From assembly GCA_030068145.1 (NCBI GenBank), contig JAPJBO010000608.1:1-64000 (forward strand): a DNA stretch of 64,000 bases. The letters are read 5' to 3'. The DNA is from Diplonema papillatum (lineage: Eukaryota; Euglenozoa; Diplonemea; Diplonemida; Diplonemidae). The position numbers and the translations under genes were made by a program. The notes beneath the pieces are model-generated. The model had not been told where the DNA came from, made no database searches, and saw nothing but the letters and a program-made list of their open reading frames with translations. This document shows positions 1 through 11,529 of the stretch, piece after piece (within the stretch, counting starts at the first letter, position 1; every line of letters starts with the position of its first letter).

Positions 1-801
1 CGTGGCCCCCTTCTGCAGGGCGACCACCGGCATGCTGTCCCGGCACGCCTTCTCCGTCGACCGCCAGAAGCAGCCATCCCGACCGGAGCTGGCCAGGATC
101 TCGTCGGCATGGGCGCGGGGCACCCGCACGACCAGCTCGCGCCGCCCAGTGCTGCGACGACACGCCCCACATGGTGTCGTCGCGGACACGTATGTCCATC
201 TTTAGGGCCGCCCTGACGGCCCTTCGGCATAGGCGTGTCAGCGCCGTGCGGGGGTCCTTCTCCACGCAAGACCACGTCTCCTCCGACGCGTGTTTGCGGG
301 CCACGACGAAGGCCAGCACCGTCGTGGCAGCGGTCGGCTTCACCGCGCCGACGGGCACTCTCTGCACTGTCACCTGCCCCCGCTGGCGCACCGGTTCTCC
401 GCCCGTCCACAGGTACATCTCTTGTACCCTTCCGCCCACCATCAGCACGGGGCCCCGTCGCGCGTCGCTGAAGGTCTCACGGCACAGCACGCCAAGGCGC
501 ACCCGCTTCCCGTCGCGCTCCGCGACGTCCACCGCATCCGCAGCGGGTCCCTTCGCTTCCTCTGCTGCGGCGGCGCTGGGGGCGACCCAGAGCCCAGCCC
601 CGACCGCCTCGAAGTTGGGTTCTGGGAGGACCGGCGCGTCCCAGTCGGCGGCGTCGATCTCGCAGGGCGGCGGGGGCCGCCTGGTCACGTCCGCCCAGGT
701 GGGCGCGTTCCCTTGCCGGGGGCGTTGTGGTTGCTGCTGCTGCGGCTGCTGTTGGTGTTGCTGCTGTTGCTGTTGGTGTTGCTGTTGCTGTTGCGGTTGC
801 C

Positions 802-842
<41 letters not shown>

Positions 843-1117
843 GGTCGCTGCTGTTGCTGCTTCGGTTGCTGCTGCTGCTGTTGCTGTTTCGGCTGCTGCT
901 GCTGCTGCTGCTGCTGCGGTCGCTGCTGTTGCTGCTTCAGTTGCTGCTGCTGCTGCCTTGGTGGTTGCTGCGCCGGCTTGCCGCTCCGCGCTTCGATCCT
1001 ACGCCTGAGCAGCGTCGTTGCCACGTCGATGATGCCGTAAACGGCATCCAGCTCGTCGAGGGCGGCGAGCTCAGCCATCCCCCGCGCCTCCTGGATCAGG
1101 ACGTTGATCCTGTCCAT
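1..1117 (-). CDS. Poly-glutamine protein, 3' part beyond the window; possible retroelement ORF1-like protein
   Basis: An open frame starts at the ATG at 1117 and runs leftward off the window. The first ~45 residues look helical (starts MDRINVLIQEARGMAEL). About 90 residues of nearly pure Gln with scattered Pro, Lys, Arg and His follow (CAG/CAA, about 720-955), then a globular part beginning NAPTWADV. Near 145-155 the frame breaks: the coding-looking continuation (RELVVRVPRAHADEIL, then a Trp/Cys-containing stretch) is in another frame, so either one base is missing or there is a small intron. A TWADV-type entry into a basic globular domain recalls proteins encoded ahead of reverse transcriptase in algal LINE elements, but no reverse transcriptase is visible in the window. 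The link to a retroelement is inference; a host poly-Q protein is equally possible. Confidence 0.5.
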
Positions 1118-1296
1118 CGCTTCCGTTTGGGTGAGCAGCGGGCAGCTCGTGTTCTTTAAGCGGGTGGGTACCGCTGTTGTGTTAAGGGGGGTGTTCGTCC
1201 TGGATGTTGTCCGGGCGCACTTTACCGGCCGCGTGAGCAGCCAATAAAGTACAGAAACTGTAGCTTTTAAATCGTTGGTTGTTAAGCATTGAGTTC

Positions 1297-1515
1297 TTTT
1301 AAGTACATGAACCACATGGATTAGCATGCACTAATTGTTAAGCAGCGGCTGCCAAAACTTGTCGCGACACCTATGAGCAAAGTAAAGTGGAGAAGAGAAC
1401 AGAAGGGATCTGAGTGCTGTGACTACCGAACCACGTGTTGAACGGACGTGAGGTCATGCGGGTCCCCTACACGACAAATCACACAAACACAACAGGTCAA
1501 AGTCCTGAGTGAAAG
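1297..1515. repeat. Dispersed repeat; inverted partner at 60.8 kb
   Basis: Bases 1393-1515 recur as reverse complement at about 60793-60920, including GAACGGACGTGAGGTCATGC and CACAAACACAACAGGTCAAA. Bases 1297-1330 (around AAGTACATGAACCACATGGA) recur with few changes at 35799-35835. It lies just upstream of the poly-Q frame, so it may be that element's 5' region. Confidence 0.7.
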
Positions 1516-2539
1516 AAAAAAAAAACGGTGGTGTAAGCGAAGAACAAATCAGATTGTGTTTGTATTGTATTTGTCCCTTACCTCTATGTTTCCTTCCATT
1601 CGGAGTCGAAGCAGCTACGTCGAGTACTTTTAGAAAAGACGGACGCTTCGTTTGTTTTGAGGGCCTCGATCTGACTCTGGGCACCATGATCGGGACACGT
1701 GTGGTGGTGTCACTTCGGTCAGTCCTTGGCCAAGTCACTGCAGTCGACTCGCAAAATAAATACTTTTCTAGACTGTTTCTTCGTGCTTTTTTCATCTTCG
1801 GAAGAAGTGGCGTGGGCTCTTGGCCACGTGGTGCCGTCCGGTAGCAGACTTGTGTTGCTTATCCTGTATTGAGACAGCAGCCATCCGGCGGACGGCTGCC
1901 GCCCGCACTTTTTTCGTACTGACGGGCGGACGCGCCTGCAAATACCAGTTCCATAGAGGGGGTAAAACTTAGTTCAGTGTATAGGCCAGTACCCGGGGGG
2001 GGGGGATTGCAAGAACGTGCTTGGAATGGGTATGTGCTCAACACTGCACTGGTCCCGTCTGCGCCGTGTTTCGGTCCTCTAAGCCACGGACACATAAGGC
2101 GGACCATCATCAGCGCGGAACCTGAGTGTCTGCAGACAGGACAGCGGTGTAAGTCTGGTTTGTCAGGCGGCTCGTCACAGCCAGGACCACCTGTGCTACT
2201 AGAGCCGGGGAGGGCTTCGGCAAAAAGATTCCGACAATGTTCGATGTGTATGTATGTGCGACGTCTTCCCTCCGAATCCCGTATGCTGGGGCCCAACGAG
2301 GGCCCAAGTGTCCGGGAAGCCTTCTTCTGAGCATGGGGTCCCCGTTTCTCTGGGTTTAGAAGTCTGTTGGTTACACAGTTTCGCACACCACGCATGCACA
2401 GCATCGTACTTTGCCAGCATATTTTTTGCCCAAACAAACCCGTCCCCCTCCCCTTGTGGCTTCGTCTCATCTCGGCGAGGAACAATACAAGGCGCTGTTT
2501 GACACGACCAACTCGGCTAAAAGCTTTTTTACCCCTGCC
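1516..2539. other. Intergenic region with a fragment of a dispersed family
   Basis: No convincing gene. Bases 2050-2135 (around CCACGGACACATAAGGCGGA) match 31525-31590 closely and 47185-47240 more weakly, so this is an old dispersed family. A G-run sits at 1997-2006. Confidence 0.55.
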
Positions 2540-2837
2540 CTATCCGCTAGCTAGGTTACGTCCGGAGTCGAAACCCATCGAACACTGATCGGGCGATCTC
2601 GTGATTAAAGTTCCAGACACCAAAGCCAGGTGGTGGTACGCACCGCGATGCCTGGTTCGATTCGACTGCAGATCCGCCACCTGTGAAAACAACATATGAG
2701 AAGGACGTGACGTATGTAATCAGTTGTTAGAGCGAACAATTGGTTGTCGCCTTGAGAGGTGTTCTCAGCCTTCTGGGCCTGACACGTGAGTTGAAGAATT
2801 GTGAAAACGGGTTGCACACAAAACGGAATGTGCACAC

Positions 2838-3200
2838 CTTCATGCCTTCCACGGCGATGTTGCAGGCGCCAGGGGTCTGGCCCTCACCGTACACGCCGAT
2901 GACCAAGCACTGTGTGCTTCTGGCGATGCACAGTCCAGACGGTCCCTTCTTGCCGTAGAAGAGGCCTTCGTCGCCAACCATTCTCAGGCAGAAGTACTTC
3001 TCACCGCCGAGAACGCATCCGTTGTCCTGGAAGTACTTGCCGGACACTTCGCCCATGCCGCCTGCGATGGCAGTAGCCTCCTCCTGGGTGAGGTTGCACC
3101 CGGCGTCCTTGGCCCAGATCGACCCATCAATGCCGAGCAGTGCCGCGTGTGTCACGTTGCCGGACTGGAGAAGGTTGTCGACGTACGAGTCCCAAGACAT
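2838..3200 (-). CDS. PFN: Profilin, first coding exon (121 residues)
   Basis: Profilin binds actin monomers, helps exchange their nucleotide and delivers them to proline-rich filament nucleators in the cytoplasm. The ATG at 3200 begins MSWDSYVDNLL: Trp3, Tyr6 and Trp29 (GSIWA) occupy the conserved poly-proline-binding positions. The strand pattern continues through IAGGMGEVSGKYF, GCVLGGEKYF, GKKGPSGLCIARST, the core LVIGVYGEGQTPG and NIAVEGMK. At residue 121 the frame meets a good phase-0 donor (AAG then GTGTGC) and the 51 residues beyond it do not look like profilin, so the C-terminal helix should be in a second exon. One candidate begins after TTTTCACAG at 2680 and reads VADLQSN, but it continues about 46 residues to a stop, longer than usual, so I leave it unannotated. 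Full profilins are about 125-140 residues. Confidence 0.9.
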
Positions 3201-3363
3201 TTTCGCTTTTTTCTTTGCTTTTTTTTTGTGTGGGATTCCTATTAGGCTGGTCTTCGGAACTGAATTGCGCGCGAACCAATTGGCTCGCGAGTACTTACAA
3301 TTGCCCTATCACACCGGAGAACAGCCGCCACTTGCCATCGGTGCACTGCCGACCCTTTTTCGG

Positions 3364-3894
3364 TCCTTTTAGGGTCCGAGTAGGGTCCGTGTAGGGTCCG
3401 TGTAGGGTCCGTGTAGGGTCCGTGTAGGGTCCGTGTAGGGTCCGTGTAGGGTCCGTGTAGGGTCCGTGTAGGGTCCGTGTAGGGTCCGTGTAGGGTCCGT
3501 GTAGGGTCCGTGTAGGGTCCGTGTAGGGTCCGTGTAGGGTCCGTGTAGGGTCCGTGTAGGGTCCGTGTAGGGTCCGTGTAGGGTCCGTGTAGGGTCCGTG
3601 TAGGGTCCGTGTAGGGTCCGTTTAGGGTCCGTGTAGGGTCCGTTTAGGGTCCGTTTAGGGTCCGTTTAGGGTCCGTTTAGGGTCCGTTTAGGGTCCGTTT
3701 AGGGTCCGTGTAGGGTCCGTGTAGGGTCCGTTTAGGGTCCGTTTAGGGTCCGTTTAGGGTCCGTTTAGGGTCCGTTTAGGGTCCGTTTAGGGTCCGTTTA
3801 GGGTCCGTTTAGGGTCCGTTTAGGGTCCGTTTAGGGTCCGTTTAGGGTCCGTTTAGGGTCCGTTTAGGGTCCGTTTAGGGTCCGTTTAGTGTCC
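3364..3894. repeat. 11-bp telomere-like array, about 48 copies
   Basis: The unit is GGGTCCGTGTA or GGGTCCGTTTA, repeated head to tail. The second version contains TTTAGGG, the plant/alga-type telomere heptamer, plus TCCG. The two versions are zoned: GTG units occupy about 3374-3625, TTT units dominate from about 3645, and two GTG units are interspersed near 3705-3725. The array lies about 165 bp upstream of profilin. Confidence 0.95.
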
Positions 3895-4078
3895 AGGGCT
3901 GTCCAGGGCTGTCCAGGGCGGTGATTTGGTGCACACGCGGGCGCACCAAATTTCAGAAACCGGCTGCGCACGGCAGCGTACGCCGCACGCGCACGGCTGA
4001 CGCAGTGTAGCAAAGAGCGACTCTGAGTGAGGGCGGCAGTTTTATCATTGTCAACGTCAAGCGCGTTCTTCTTGGGAA

Positions 4079-4331
4079 ACGCACGTAATTTGTGGTCCCC
4101 GGGTCTGTTTTTCACGGTTCTCTTCATCGGAGCACAAAATCGCCGAAGAAGGTCTGCTACATGGGCCAGCAAAGAAATGTCACCAACCAGTGGGTTGATT
4201 CCCTCGTTCCCAATGAAACCCTGTGGATTCCATGCCCGGCGCCCCGCATCTGGTAAAGACCCACGAACCACGCACATAATTTTTGATCCACGAGTCTATT
4301 TTTTCACAGTTCTCTTCATCGGAGCTCACTA
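4079..4331. repeat. Direct duplication of about 60 bp
   Basis: Bases 4079-4140 recur, imperfectly, at 4269-4331; both contain TTCTCTTCATCGGAGC. No gene is evident in 3900-5250. Confidence 0.65.
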
Positions 4332-5257
4332 TGCGGACCAAGAAAAAAATCCAACTTTTTCCAGATTTCCAAAATGCCTCTTTTATGCAAGGTGCCTCTT
4401 GTATGTGCAACAGACCGGCATGTACCGTTGTGTTGATAAGTATGCGCCCCTCGAGAAAAGACGCGCTCTGCGGCCCATCTGCAACCCTATGTTATTCTAG
4501 CGGTTCTTGTGGTTTAGAGGTTCGGTGTTTTAGGGTTTCCGGTTGACCATTGAGGCTGTGAGGCGGGTGGTATGAGGGTAGTAGGTATGCTTATACACTT
4601 TAACTACGGCTAGCCATGTTTGTAAGTGTTGCGACCGACGCCAAGAAGAAATTCGCTTTGGAATTTAGTCTTGAGCCCCCCACGCGCATGCATTATTCAC
4701 TCGAAAACGCGGGGTTCACTCGATTTTATTTCCCTTCACTGGAATGGCTGCCGTGACGAGCCTAGCTTCTTCGTATCACATGCGGAGAGAGAGAGAGAGT
4801 GGAGAGAACGACAGTGAGGGTTTGGAGGAGGACGCGGCGTGCGTCGGGGCCCGTGAGGAAGCACCGGCCACCTTGGTAGATAAAACCTGCCTTGGAAGAG
4901 GCACCTTATTACTCGCGGGGGTAATGTAGGCACCCCTGCGGAGGCCCTCTTCCGTGTGCCTCCACGCGGAAGGAACACTAGGCCTTTTCGAAGGCCGCGG
5001 AGGTCGGTGGACCGCAGCTACCGGAGAGGGTGTGTGCGTTGTTGGAAACCTGATACGTGTGTGTGTGCGATGATGTGGGTTTGCGTGGCAGCCTGATACG
5101 TGTGCGCTGGCTGTTACACGAGCTTGATGCTCCGCATGGATGCTTGGTGCCGTGTGCCGTGGGCACCGCCCGCTGCACACGGGGATTCGTTTGCGACAAT
5201 AAAACCTCGGAGGGAAAAAGACTGCGTGTTTATCCCACTCAAGAAATACTCGAGGGG

Positions 5258-5455
5258 CTGCCTTGTGCTTACTTCGAAGGAGGCTAGAGGGGGAGAAACA
5301 ATACAACTACAAAATGGGTTTTTTTTTGTTGAACGCTTACGCCCGCCACTGAACCCAGATTCACCTGTGTTTCGTGTGGGCTACAGCACATTTACCTCCT
5401 TTGATCTTTTGCAACTGGCAGCCTCCTCAAGTATTTCCTACAAGGTAAATTTCCC
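5258..5455 (+). repeat. Dispersed ~210-bp repeat (family A), copy 1
   Basis: Reads from GCTTACTTCGAAGGAGGCTA through TTGAACGCTTACGCCCGCCA and TTTCGTGTGGGCTACAGCAC to CAGCCTCCTCAAGTATTTCC. It is found at nine or ten places in the window. The ends show weak inverted similarity (CGAAGGAGGCT against AGCCTCCTCAAG), so it is MITE-like, though a SINE is not excluded. Two short repeats (CCCTTATATCCCA type) follow. Confidence 0.85.
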
Positions 5456-5724
5456 TTATATCCCACCCCAAACAAATTTGTGCCCTTATATCCCACTTCA
5501 AACAAATTTTGTGCCCTTATATCCCAGATTGATAGACAGGGAACCGAACCGGCCACCTGTGGTGCCGGTGGCGTGCGTGCTTTGACTCGGCCACAACGTC
5601 CAAAAATTCCAGGTTATCGGTTATCGGTACGGTGGATACCTGTCTCGAGTTAGTCCTTGAGAACAGGTGAGGTGGTTCCTTGTGCCGCCCCACAAGGAAA
5701 CACCAAAAACGAATGGAAGGGGCT

Positions 5725-6085
5725 GGGTCAAAACTTTTGGTCGAATTTTTTGGTCGAATTTTTGGGGTCCAAATTTTTGGGTCGAAAATCTTTGGTCGAA
5801 ATTTTGGGTCCAATTTTTTGGGGTCGAAATTTTGGGTCCAATTTTTTGGTCCAAATTTTTGGTCGAAAATTTTGGGGTCCAATTTTTTGGCATCGAATTT
5901 TTGGTCGAAATTTTGGGTCCAAATTTTTGGTCGAAAATTTGAGTCCAAATTTTTGGTCCAATTTTTTGGTCGAAATTTTGGGTCCAAATTTTTGGTCTAA
6001 TTTTTTGGTGTCGACATTTTTGGTCGAAATCTCGTTGGGCAAAAATTTGTGGGCAAAATGTTGGGGCAAATTTTGGTCTAAAATT
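5725..6085. repeat. Degenerate minisatellite (TTTTTGGTCGAAATTTTGGG-like)
   Basis: Short imperfect units alternate between TTTTTGGTCGAA and TTTTGGGTCCAA. Every open frame through it, such as the Asn/Lys/Gln-rich minus-strand reading, follows from the repeat and is not taken as coding. Confidence 0.85.
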
Positions 6086-7390
6086 TTGCCCTGGAAGGCC
6101 ATAGGAAGGGCCAAAGAAAGGGTGAAGCAAGCTTACGAGCGGTCACCGGGATGCAGATAGAAAACTGCATGAAGTAAACATTGAATTACAAGTGCAACCA
6201 ACGAGCAATCTCCTGGATCCGAACCGGCGTCGGGAGGGCGAACTAAGACGCAAACGCCCACCGACCTCAGGAAAAGCCCTGCAGACCACCCACTTCTTAT
6301 TTCCATTTCCCCTCCGTTCAGTTCCGGGAGTAGGGGAGGGCGGGCAAAGTAAAAAGCTCACTGAACCCCCCCACCAACGTGAGACCGTAAAAGCAAAGAA
6401 CGAAACCGAACACGAAAACAAACAACGCGCCAATAAAGCTGGCTTCAATGCCCCACCCGAGACGTCTCAAGACGTTCTGGGTGCCTCAGAGCGACTGGTT
6501 GCACCGTTTCACAACTTCAAGCTGGCCACCGCAGCCACACTCGATCCCCGATCGGGTGCCTCAAGCAAGTACTCAAGAGAACCACATCAGAGCCAGGTGC
6601 CTGGCTGCACCGTCTGACCGTGCGGCGTGTCACGGAGTGCCACACTGACGTTCGGTGCTAATCGCGGTGACAGAACTGTAGTAGCTGGCCAGATGCTACA
6701 GCCGAGAGTCAAGCGAGACAACTGATCTCATCAGACTCATGATCCGTTTCTTGGCCTGACATACCAGTGACCACGGTCATTCTCCACTGTCCTTGCTGAG
6801 GCTGTGTCACACTGTGACTGTCACACTCACACCGGCTGAGTCACAGTGTCAGTGACCGGACAGTGTCGCGGCAGCCGTAAACTGCACACCCACCGTCTGC
6901 AGGATTCACCTCCAGAACACAGGGTATCGCTATAGCTGTCCGACTCCGAGTGCCTGGAGTGGAGAGGCTGGACAATGGAGGCTCCTTGGAGCAGCAGCTG
7001 CAGCAAAGCAGCAGGACCGGGACTACTGGCTCAGTGCCAGTGGAGTGAAGGCGCCGCTGTCACACGGCTGTGAGTCAGCCACAGTCACAGCTGATTTCAC
7101 TTACGCAGTGAAGCCTGCAGTGAAGGAAGCTGTGTCCACCGTCGTGCAACCAGTTGCGGTGCAGGCGTGGGCACAACGACAGTTGATGACTTCAGGAAGG
7201 AATCAGCCATTCTTGCGTGAGCTGCAGATTCCGTCTGTCGGCAACAGTGTCCGACTGTGTCGCCACCTTGGGTTGTTAGCCCACCGTCCTCCGCGGTTCT
7301 GGCCATCTGTCTTGTAATCTGGGTTCAGTTCCGAGTTTGGTTTCCTATCCGAGGCTATCGGGCACTGGTTCGGTTCTGCCACCATCACTC
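6086..7390. other. Gene-free region rich in short palindromes
   Basis: No supported gene. About 6780-7130 is dense in TCACAGTG/CACTGTGA words in both orientations (for example TGTCACACTGTGACTGTCAC), giving local fold-back potential. Confidence 0.5.
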
Positions 7391-7397
7391 CTCACCC

Positions 7398-7875
7398 AGT
7401 GTGGCTTTTGTGTACACAAAATTACACATTGTGTACACAAAATTACACAAAGCATTACACAAAATTACACAAAAAATTACACAAAATTACACAAAGCATT
7501 ACACAAAATTACACAAGAATTACACAAAGGATTTCACAGTGTATTTGGGCTCGAAATCGCTTTCGGAACCTTTTTCGCGACATTCCCGTCACATTTTGGC
7601 CTCAGCTTTGCCCCGTGAGTGAATTTGGATGTCTTTCGAGAAATTCACAGCTGGCAGACGAGTCTTCCCCACCACCACCACCACCACCACATCAGACTTT
7701 AGCCACCTCCTTGTCACGAACTTTCCTGCACGGCCAACCTTAATAAGGTCCTTATCGAGGCATCGTTTCAAGGAGAATGGCTTGCACTGAATTTGCCTCA
7801 CTGGCCGCGGTAGCCTATGTGCGTACTGAGTAGGCTCGGGTGTCAAGAAGAGTGAGAGTGTGAATCGACATCAAT
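7398..7875 (+). repeat. Left arm of a large inverted duplication
   Basis: The arm includes an ATTACACAAA microsatellite (about 7423-7530), a block around ATCGCTTTCGGAACCTTTTT and a CCA/CCACCA run. Its reverse complement, diverged by substitutions and small indels, is at 10152-10604. Together they bracket about 2.3 kb. Confidence 0.85.
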
Positions 7876-8596
7876 GATGGACGACTCCAGCCTCAGGACC
7901 CAGGCCGCAGGCGAGACCCAACGTGACTTCGTTGTTATCTACAAGAACGAACACTTCTGTGTGACTCTGAGTCAGAAAGGGGCGCTGGAAAGATCTTGCG
8001 CAGAATTCTTCTACCCGGAACTTCTCTTTCCGGATGTGCCGAAGCCTGTGGCGAAGGTCCTGCCACTACTGTAGTTACTGGAGAGGCGGGATCACGGCCG
8101 CTGAACACAAGGCCCCACGCACGAGAGCAGACAGCGAGGAAGGCCGGTGAAAAGGTGCGCGCCGTGCCGCAGGCGACTCCGCAAAGCTGCCACCTCGTAC
8201 GGCAGGTTCCGCCCACAGGAACTACTCATCGGGAATGGCAACGCAAGCAGGCCCGATGGAAACACGAAGTGAAGCGCGAGAGACGGACTACAGAGACGGG
8301 ACGCGAGCCGTGCCAAGGGAAGACCGGCGTTGGGAATCGTCAATGATCGTGCGAAACCGGAAGAAGTCCAAAAACGAAGCAGCATCGACATGGAAGCACA
8401 ATCCAAGGACAGCCAAGCAGGCCTCGGGAACCTACGGCGGTGAAGTAGCGAAGCTCACTCGAGCGACCGATGAAGTCCCTTGTCAATACCAACGACGGTA
8501 ACACGCATGCACAATGCCGGATGCTAGCTTCTGTCAAGAGCATGCGTGGCACAGCCGTGTCTTAAAGGTGAGATGAGAGGCATTGGCTCACTCTGT

Positions 8597-8700
8597 CCAT
8601 ACCACTACTGTAGTTACTGGCTCACATGGTTGAAGGGAAACTCTTTTTGGTTCGACTCACGGTTCTGGGACCGTTGTCGCTTCATTGCGAAGGAATCCTG
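8597..8700. repeat. Second block of the inverted duplication
   Basis: The segment around CTGTAGTTACTGGCTCACAT and GGTTCGACTCACGGTTCTGG recurs inverted at 10045-10153, where it is contiguous with the right arm. On the left the two blocks are separated by about 720 bp (7876-8596), so that stretch was inserted on the left or lost on the right. Confidence 0.8.
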
Positions 8701-8807
8701 GGGGGACGTGGGCCCGGTCCGGGAGGGCAAGTTCTCAAGATCAGTCGCTGTTGTTGAAGATCCATTGATCGGGAAATCCTTCTTCAGAACCATGCGATTC
8801 AACTCGC

Positions 8808-8853
8808 GATACGTGATGCTCGTTCTCGGACCCGAGAACGAGCATCACGTATC
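8808..8853. repeat. Near-perfect 46-bp palindrome
   Basis: Two perfect 22-bp arms (left arm GATACGTGATGCTCGTTCTC plus GG) surround a 2-base spacer. A related word, CGCGACACGTGATG, occurs at about 10663-10676. Confidence 0.95.
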
Positions 8854-10151
8854 CAACACCCAGTTATGCTGAGACAGTGCGTGATGATCACTCGACCGAT
8901 TCGGACACTTCAGTGTGAACACACAGCACGTCACTGCAAAAAGTTCGCTGCGTATACCAACCTACTCGGCTCTGCGCAGAGCACGAACATGAAGCCGCAG
9001 TGCCGCACGGAAACTGAGCACTGCCCCCCTTCGCCTTTTCGGATAGCGTGGCGAAAGCCGCAGTGCCACTCGAAGCTCGCAAGCAGCCGCCAGAACCTGA
9101 GCCCCGGCTGAAGGACACAGGCGAGCAACGTGTGTAGTACGAGTGCGTGTAAGTTACGTTAGTAATGTGTAGTAGGCACCGTTCGGAACAGCTGAAGGCC
9201 TAAACGGGAAAAGTCAGTGCCTGCATACGGACAAGCCAAGCAACCAACCTATCTTTCCCCCCAGGGCCCATACTACTTATGTAGTATCCGGAACAGTTCA
9301 GTGTGTGCACAGCACGTCGCTGCAGAAGTTCGCATCGAGTAGAAAATCACCCTCTACTCGCCTTCGCGCACAGCACGAACAATCGAAACAAGAACGTGAC
9401 GTACCCCGCATAGCCGCTGTGCCACAACTCCCAGTGGCATGAACAGTCGCCGCGAACGACTACGTCGGGATCTATAGATTGTCGGATCGAGACGGGCCGC
9501 CGTCGTTGCTCGAGCAAACACTGCCACTACTCGGAGACCTGGCGCTCCGCTCGGGCTGAGCGGGCTCCCGAGCGGCGTGCCTCGATCCTCCCGACATCTG
9601 CGGCGATAGTCTATCGCCGGCTTCGCAGTCACCTCTTTGCACGTGAAGTGTTGTGCTCATCTCGTCATGATCAACTTCGTTGTCGTCGCTTCATTGCTCG
9701 CGCAGGTGCCGTTATTCCAACCTTCGCTCTCAATTCTGGTTCCCGCGCTTTTCTGCACCTTCTGGTCTTTCCGGTAGCCAGCACCACGTTCTCGCGCTTC
9801 ACTCGATTCGGAGGTAATGCCGCCGGCGAGGCTCTTCGGTGCCACTTTCTCAGCGTTTATTTGCCTTTAGGTAAACCCCGTTTTCTTCTTCGTTGAATGA
9901 TAGCACGCCCCCACCGCGCACGATGATGCACCTTCCTGTCCAGGTCAACGGCTCCTCCGGATTTCGCCTGCAACTGCGATGCTCACTCGGTGCAGCTCCG
10001 GAACGTGGCGCCGACTCCGTCCCACCTGGCACGGGAAGGCTGAGTAGCTTCGCAATGAAGCGACAACCTCAACGGCCCCGGAACCATGAGTCGAACCAAA
10101 AAGAGTTTCTTCGCCACCCTTCAACCATGTGAGCCAGTAACTACAGTAGTA

Positions 10152-10604
10152 ATGATGTCGATTCACAATCTTCTTGACACCCAAGCCTACTTAGTATGCA
10201 CGTCGGCCCAGTGGGGCAAAATCAGTGCAAGCCGTTCTCTTTGAAACGGTGCAGACCTACAATACACTGTAAGGGCCTTACTAAGGTTGGCCGCGCACAA
10301 AGGTTCGCGACAAGGATGGTGGCTAACGCCTGGTGTGGTGGAAGACTCGTCTGCCAGCTGTCAAATTTCTCGAAAGACTTTCAAATTCACTCACGGGGCA
10401 AAGCTGAGGCCAAAATGTGACGGGAAAGTCTCGAAAAAGGTTCCGAAAGCGATTTCGAGTTCCAATACACTGTGAAATCCTTTGTGTAATTTTGTGTAAT
10501 GCTTTGTGTAATTTTGTGTAATTTTTTGTGTAATTTTGTGTAATGCTTTGTGTAATGCTTTGTGTAATTTTGTGTAATTTTGTGTAGACAAAAGCCACAC
10601 TGCC
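10152..10604 (-). repeat. Right arm of the large inverted duplication
   Basis: Inverted copy of 7398-7875, including the TTTGTGTAATTTTGTGTAAT microsatellite at about 10483-10587. Confidence 0.85.
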
Positions 10605-11227
10605 TCACCCGAACTTCTGGGTTCGGGTTCGATTTCGGGTTTGGCTCGCCATGGGCGTCAACTCGCGACACGTGATGTCTCCATGTCACTGCCAATGTCA
10701 GCGTGGAATGGCAACGCCACCTTTCGCTGCTGTTCCTGTCTGAGCACTCAAACTTTGAGTCAAAGCGCACGCGCCCGCTCTCCTCCTTCGTTCGCTGCGA
10801 GTACGCACGAGACTGACACGTGGTCAAAGTTTTCGCTTGTCCAGCTATGCTGCGAGTCAGCACGACTGACACGCGGGATGAAGTCCATCAACCGAGAGCT
10901 GACTCAAGGTCAGGGTTTGAACAAGGCCGCCTGGCAGGGGTGCACAGGCCCGTTACAGGGAGTCCAGCGTCGGGACCCGGCTGGACGAAAAAGTTTTTTT
11001 TTTTGCCGTAGGTATCCGGATGGTCGAGCCAACCACCCTTGGGTTTCAAGGTGAGTGGTCGGGGGTTCTGAGCAAACAGGTCTATCACTTCCTCGGCAGT
11101 TTCGTCGTTCATTTCCTTGTTGTCGGCATCAACAATGCGGAACATGGCCCAGAGTGTCGTGTTCAACAAGCGGTTTCGTAGCCTAGTCTTCACCCGAGCC
11201 GTCTGTTGTTGGGCCGCTTAAACCACA
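10605..11227. other. Gene-free region
   Basis: I see only short frames without protein character, and a T-run at 10990-11003. Confidence 0.4.
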
Positions 11228-11415
11228 CCCTGACCACACACAACACGCACCCACTTCACCACCAGCCCACCACCCACGCCCACCCACACTGTCCACCACA
11301 ACCCGCGCCCTTACCACCCACAACCCACGCCCCGACCACACACAACACGCACCCACTCCACCACCAGCGCCCACCACCCACGCCCACCCACACTGTCCAC
11401 CACAACCCGCGCCCT
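11228..11415. repeat. CCACCCAC-rich tandem duplication (~110-bp unit, 2 copies)
   Basis: The block from CACACACAACACGCACCCAC to GTCCACCACAACCCGCGCCC occurs twice, starting near 11226 and 11334. The strand is strongly C/A-biased. A T-rich stretch (11455-11520) follows. Confidence 0.8.
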
Positions 11416-11529
11416 GACCACCTACACCCAGCAACGCAAAATCCCTTCAGTGAAAAAAGTTTTTTCACCAAGCCCATTTTGGGAATTTTTTTTTTAGTGA
11501 ATTTTTTTTTTTTCACTAAAGGGGAAAAT

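Noticed and set aside
171-1159. Plus-strand Cys-rich or Leu-rich frames
   Set aside because: Opposite-strand readings of the CAG/CAA run of the poly-Q frame.
2540-2680. Second profilin exon after TTTTCACAG
   Set aside because: The VADL start is suggestive, but the following 40 residues do not resemble a profilin end; not annotated without cDNA.
3364-3894. CRISPR array
   Set aside because: Units are contiguous with no spacers; this is a eukaryotic satellite. The same applies to 19901-20283.
5517-6130. Asn/Lys/Gln-rich minus-strand proteins
   Set aside because: Readings of the degenerate minisatellite; overlapping frames are equally open.
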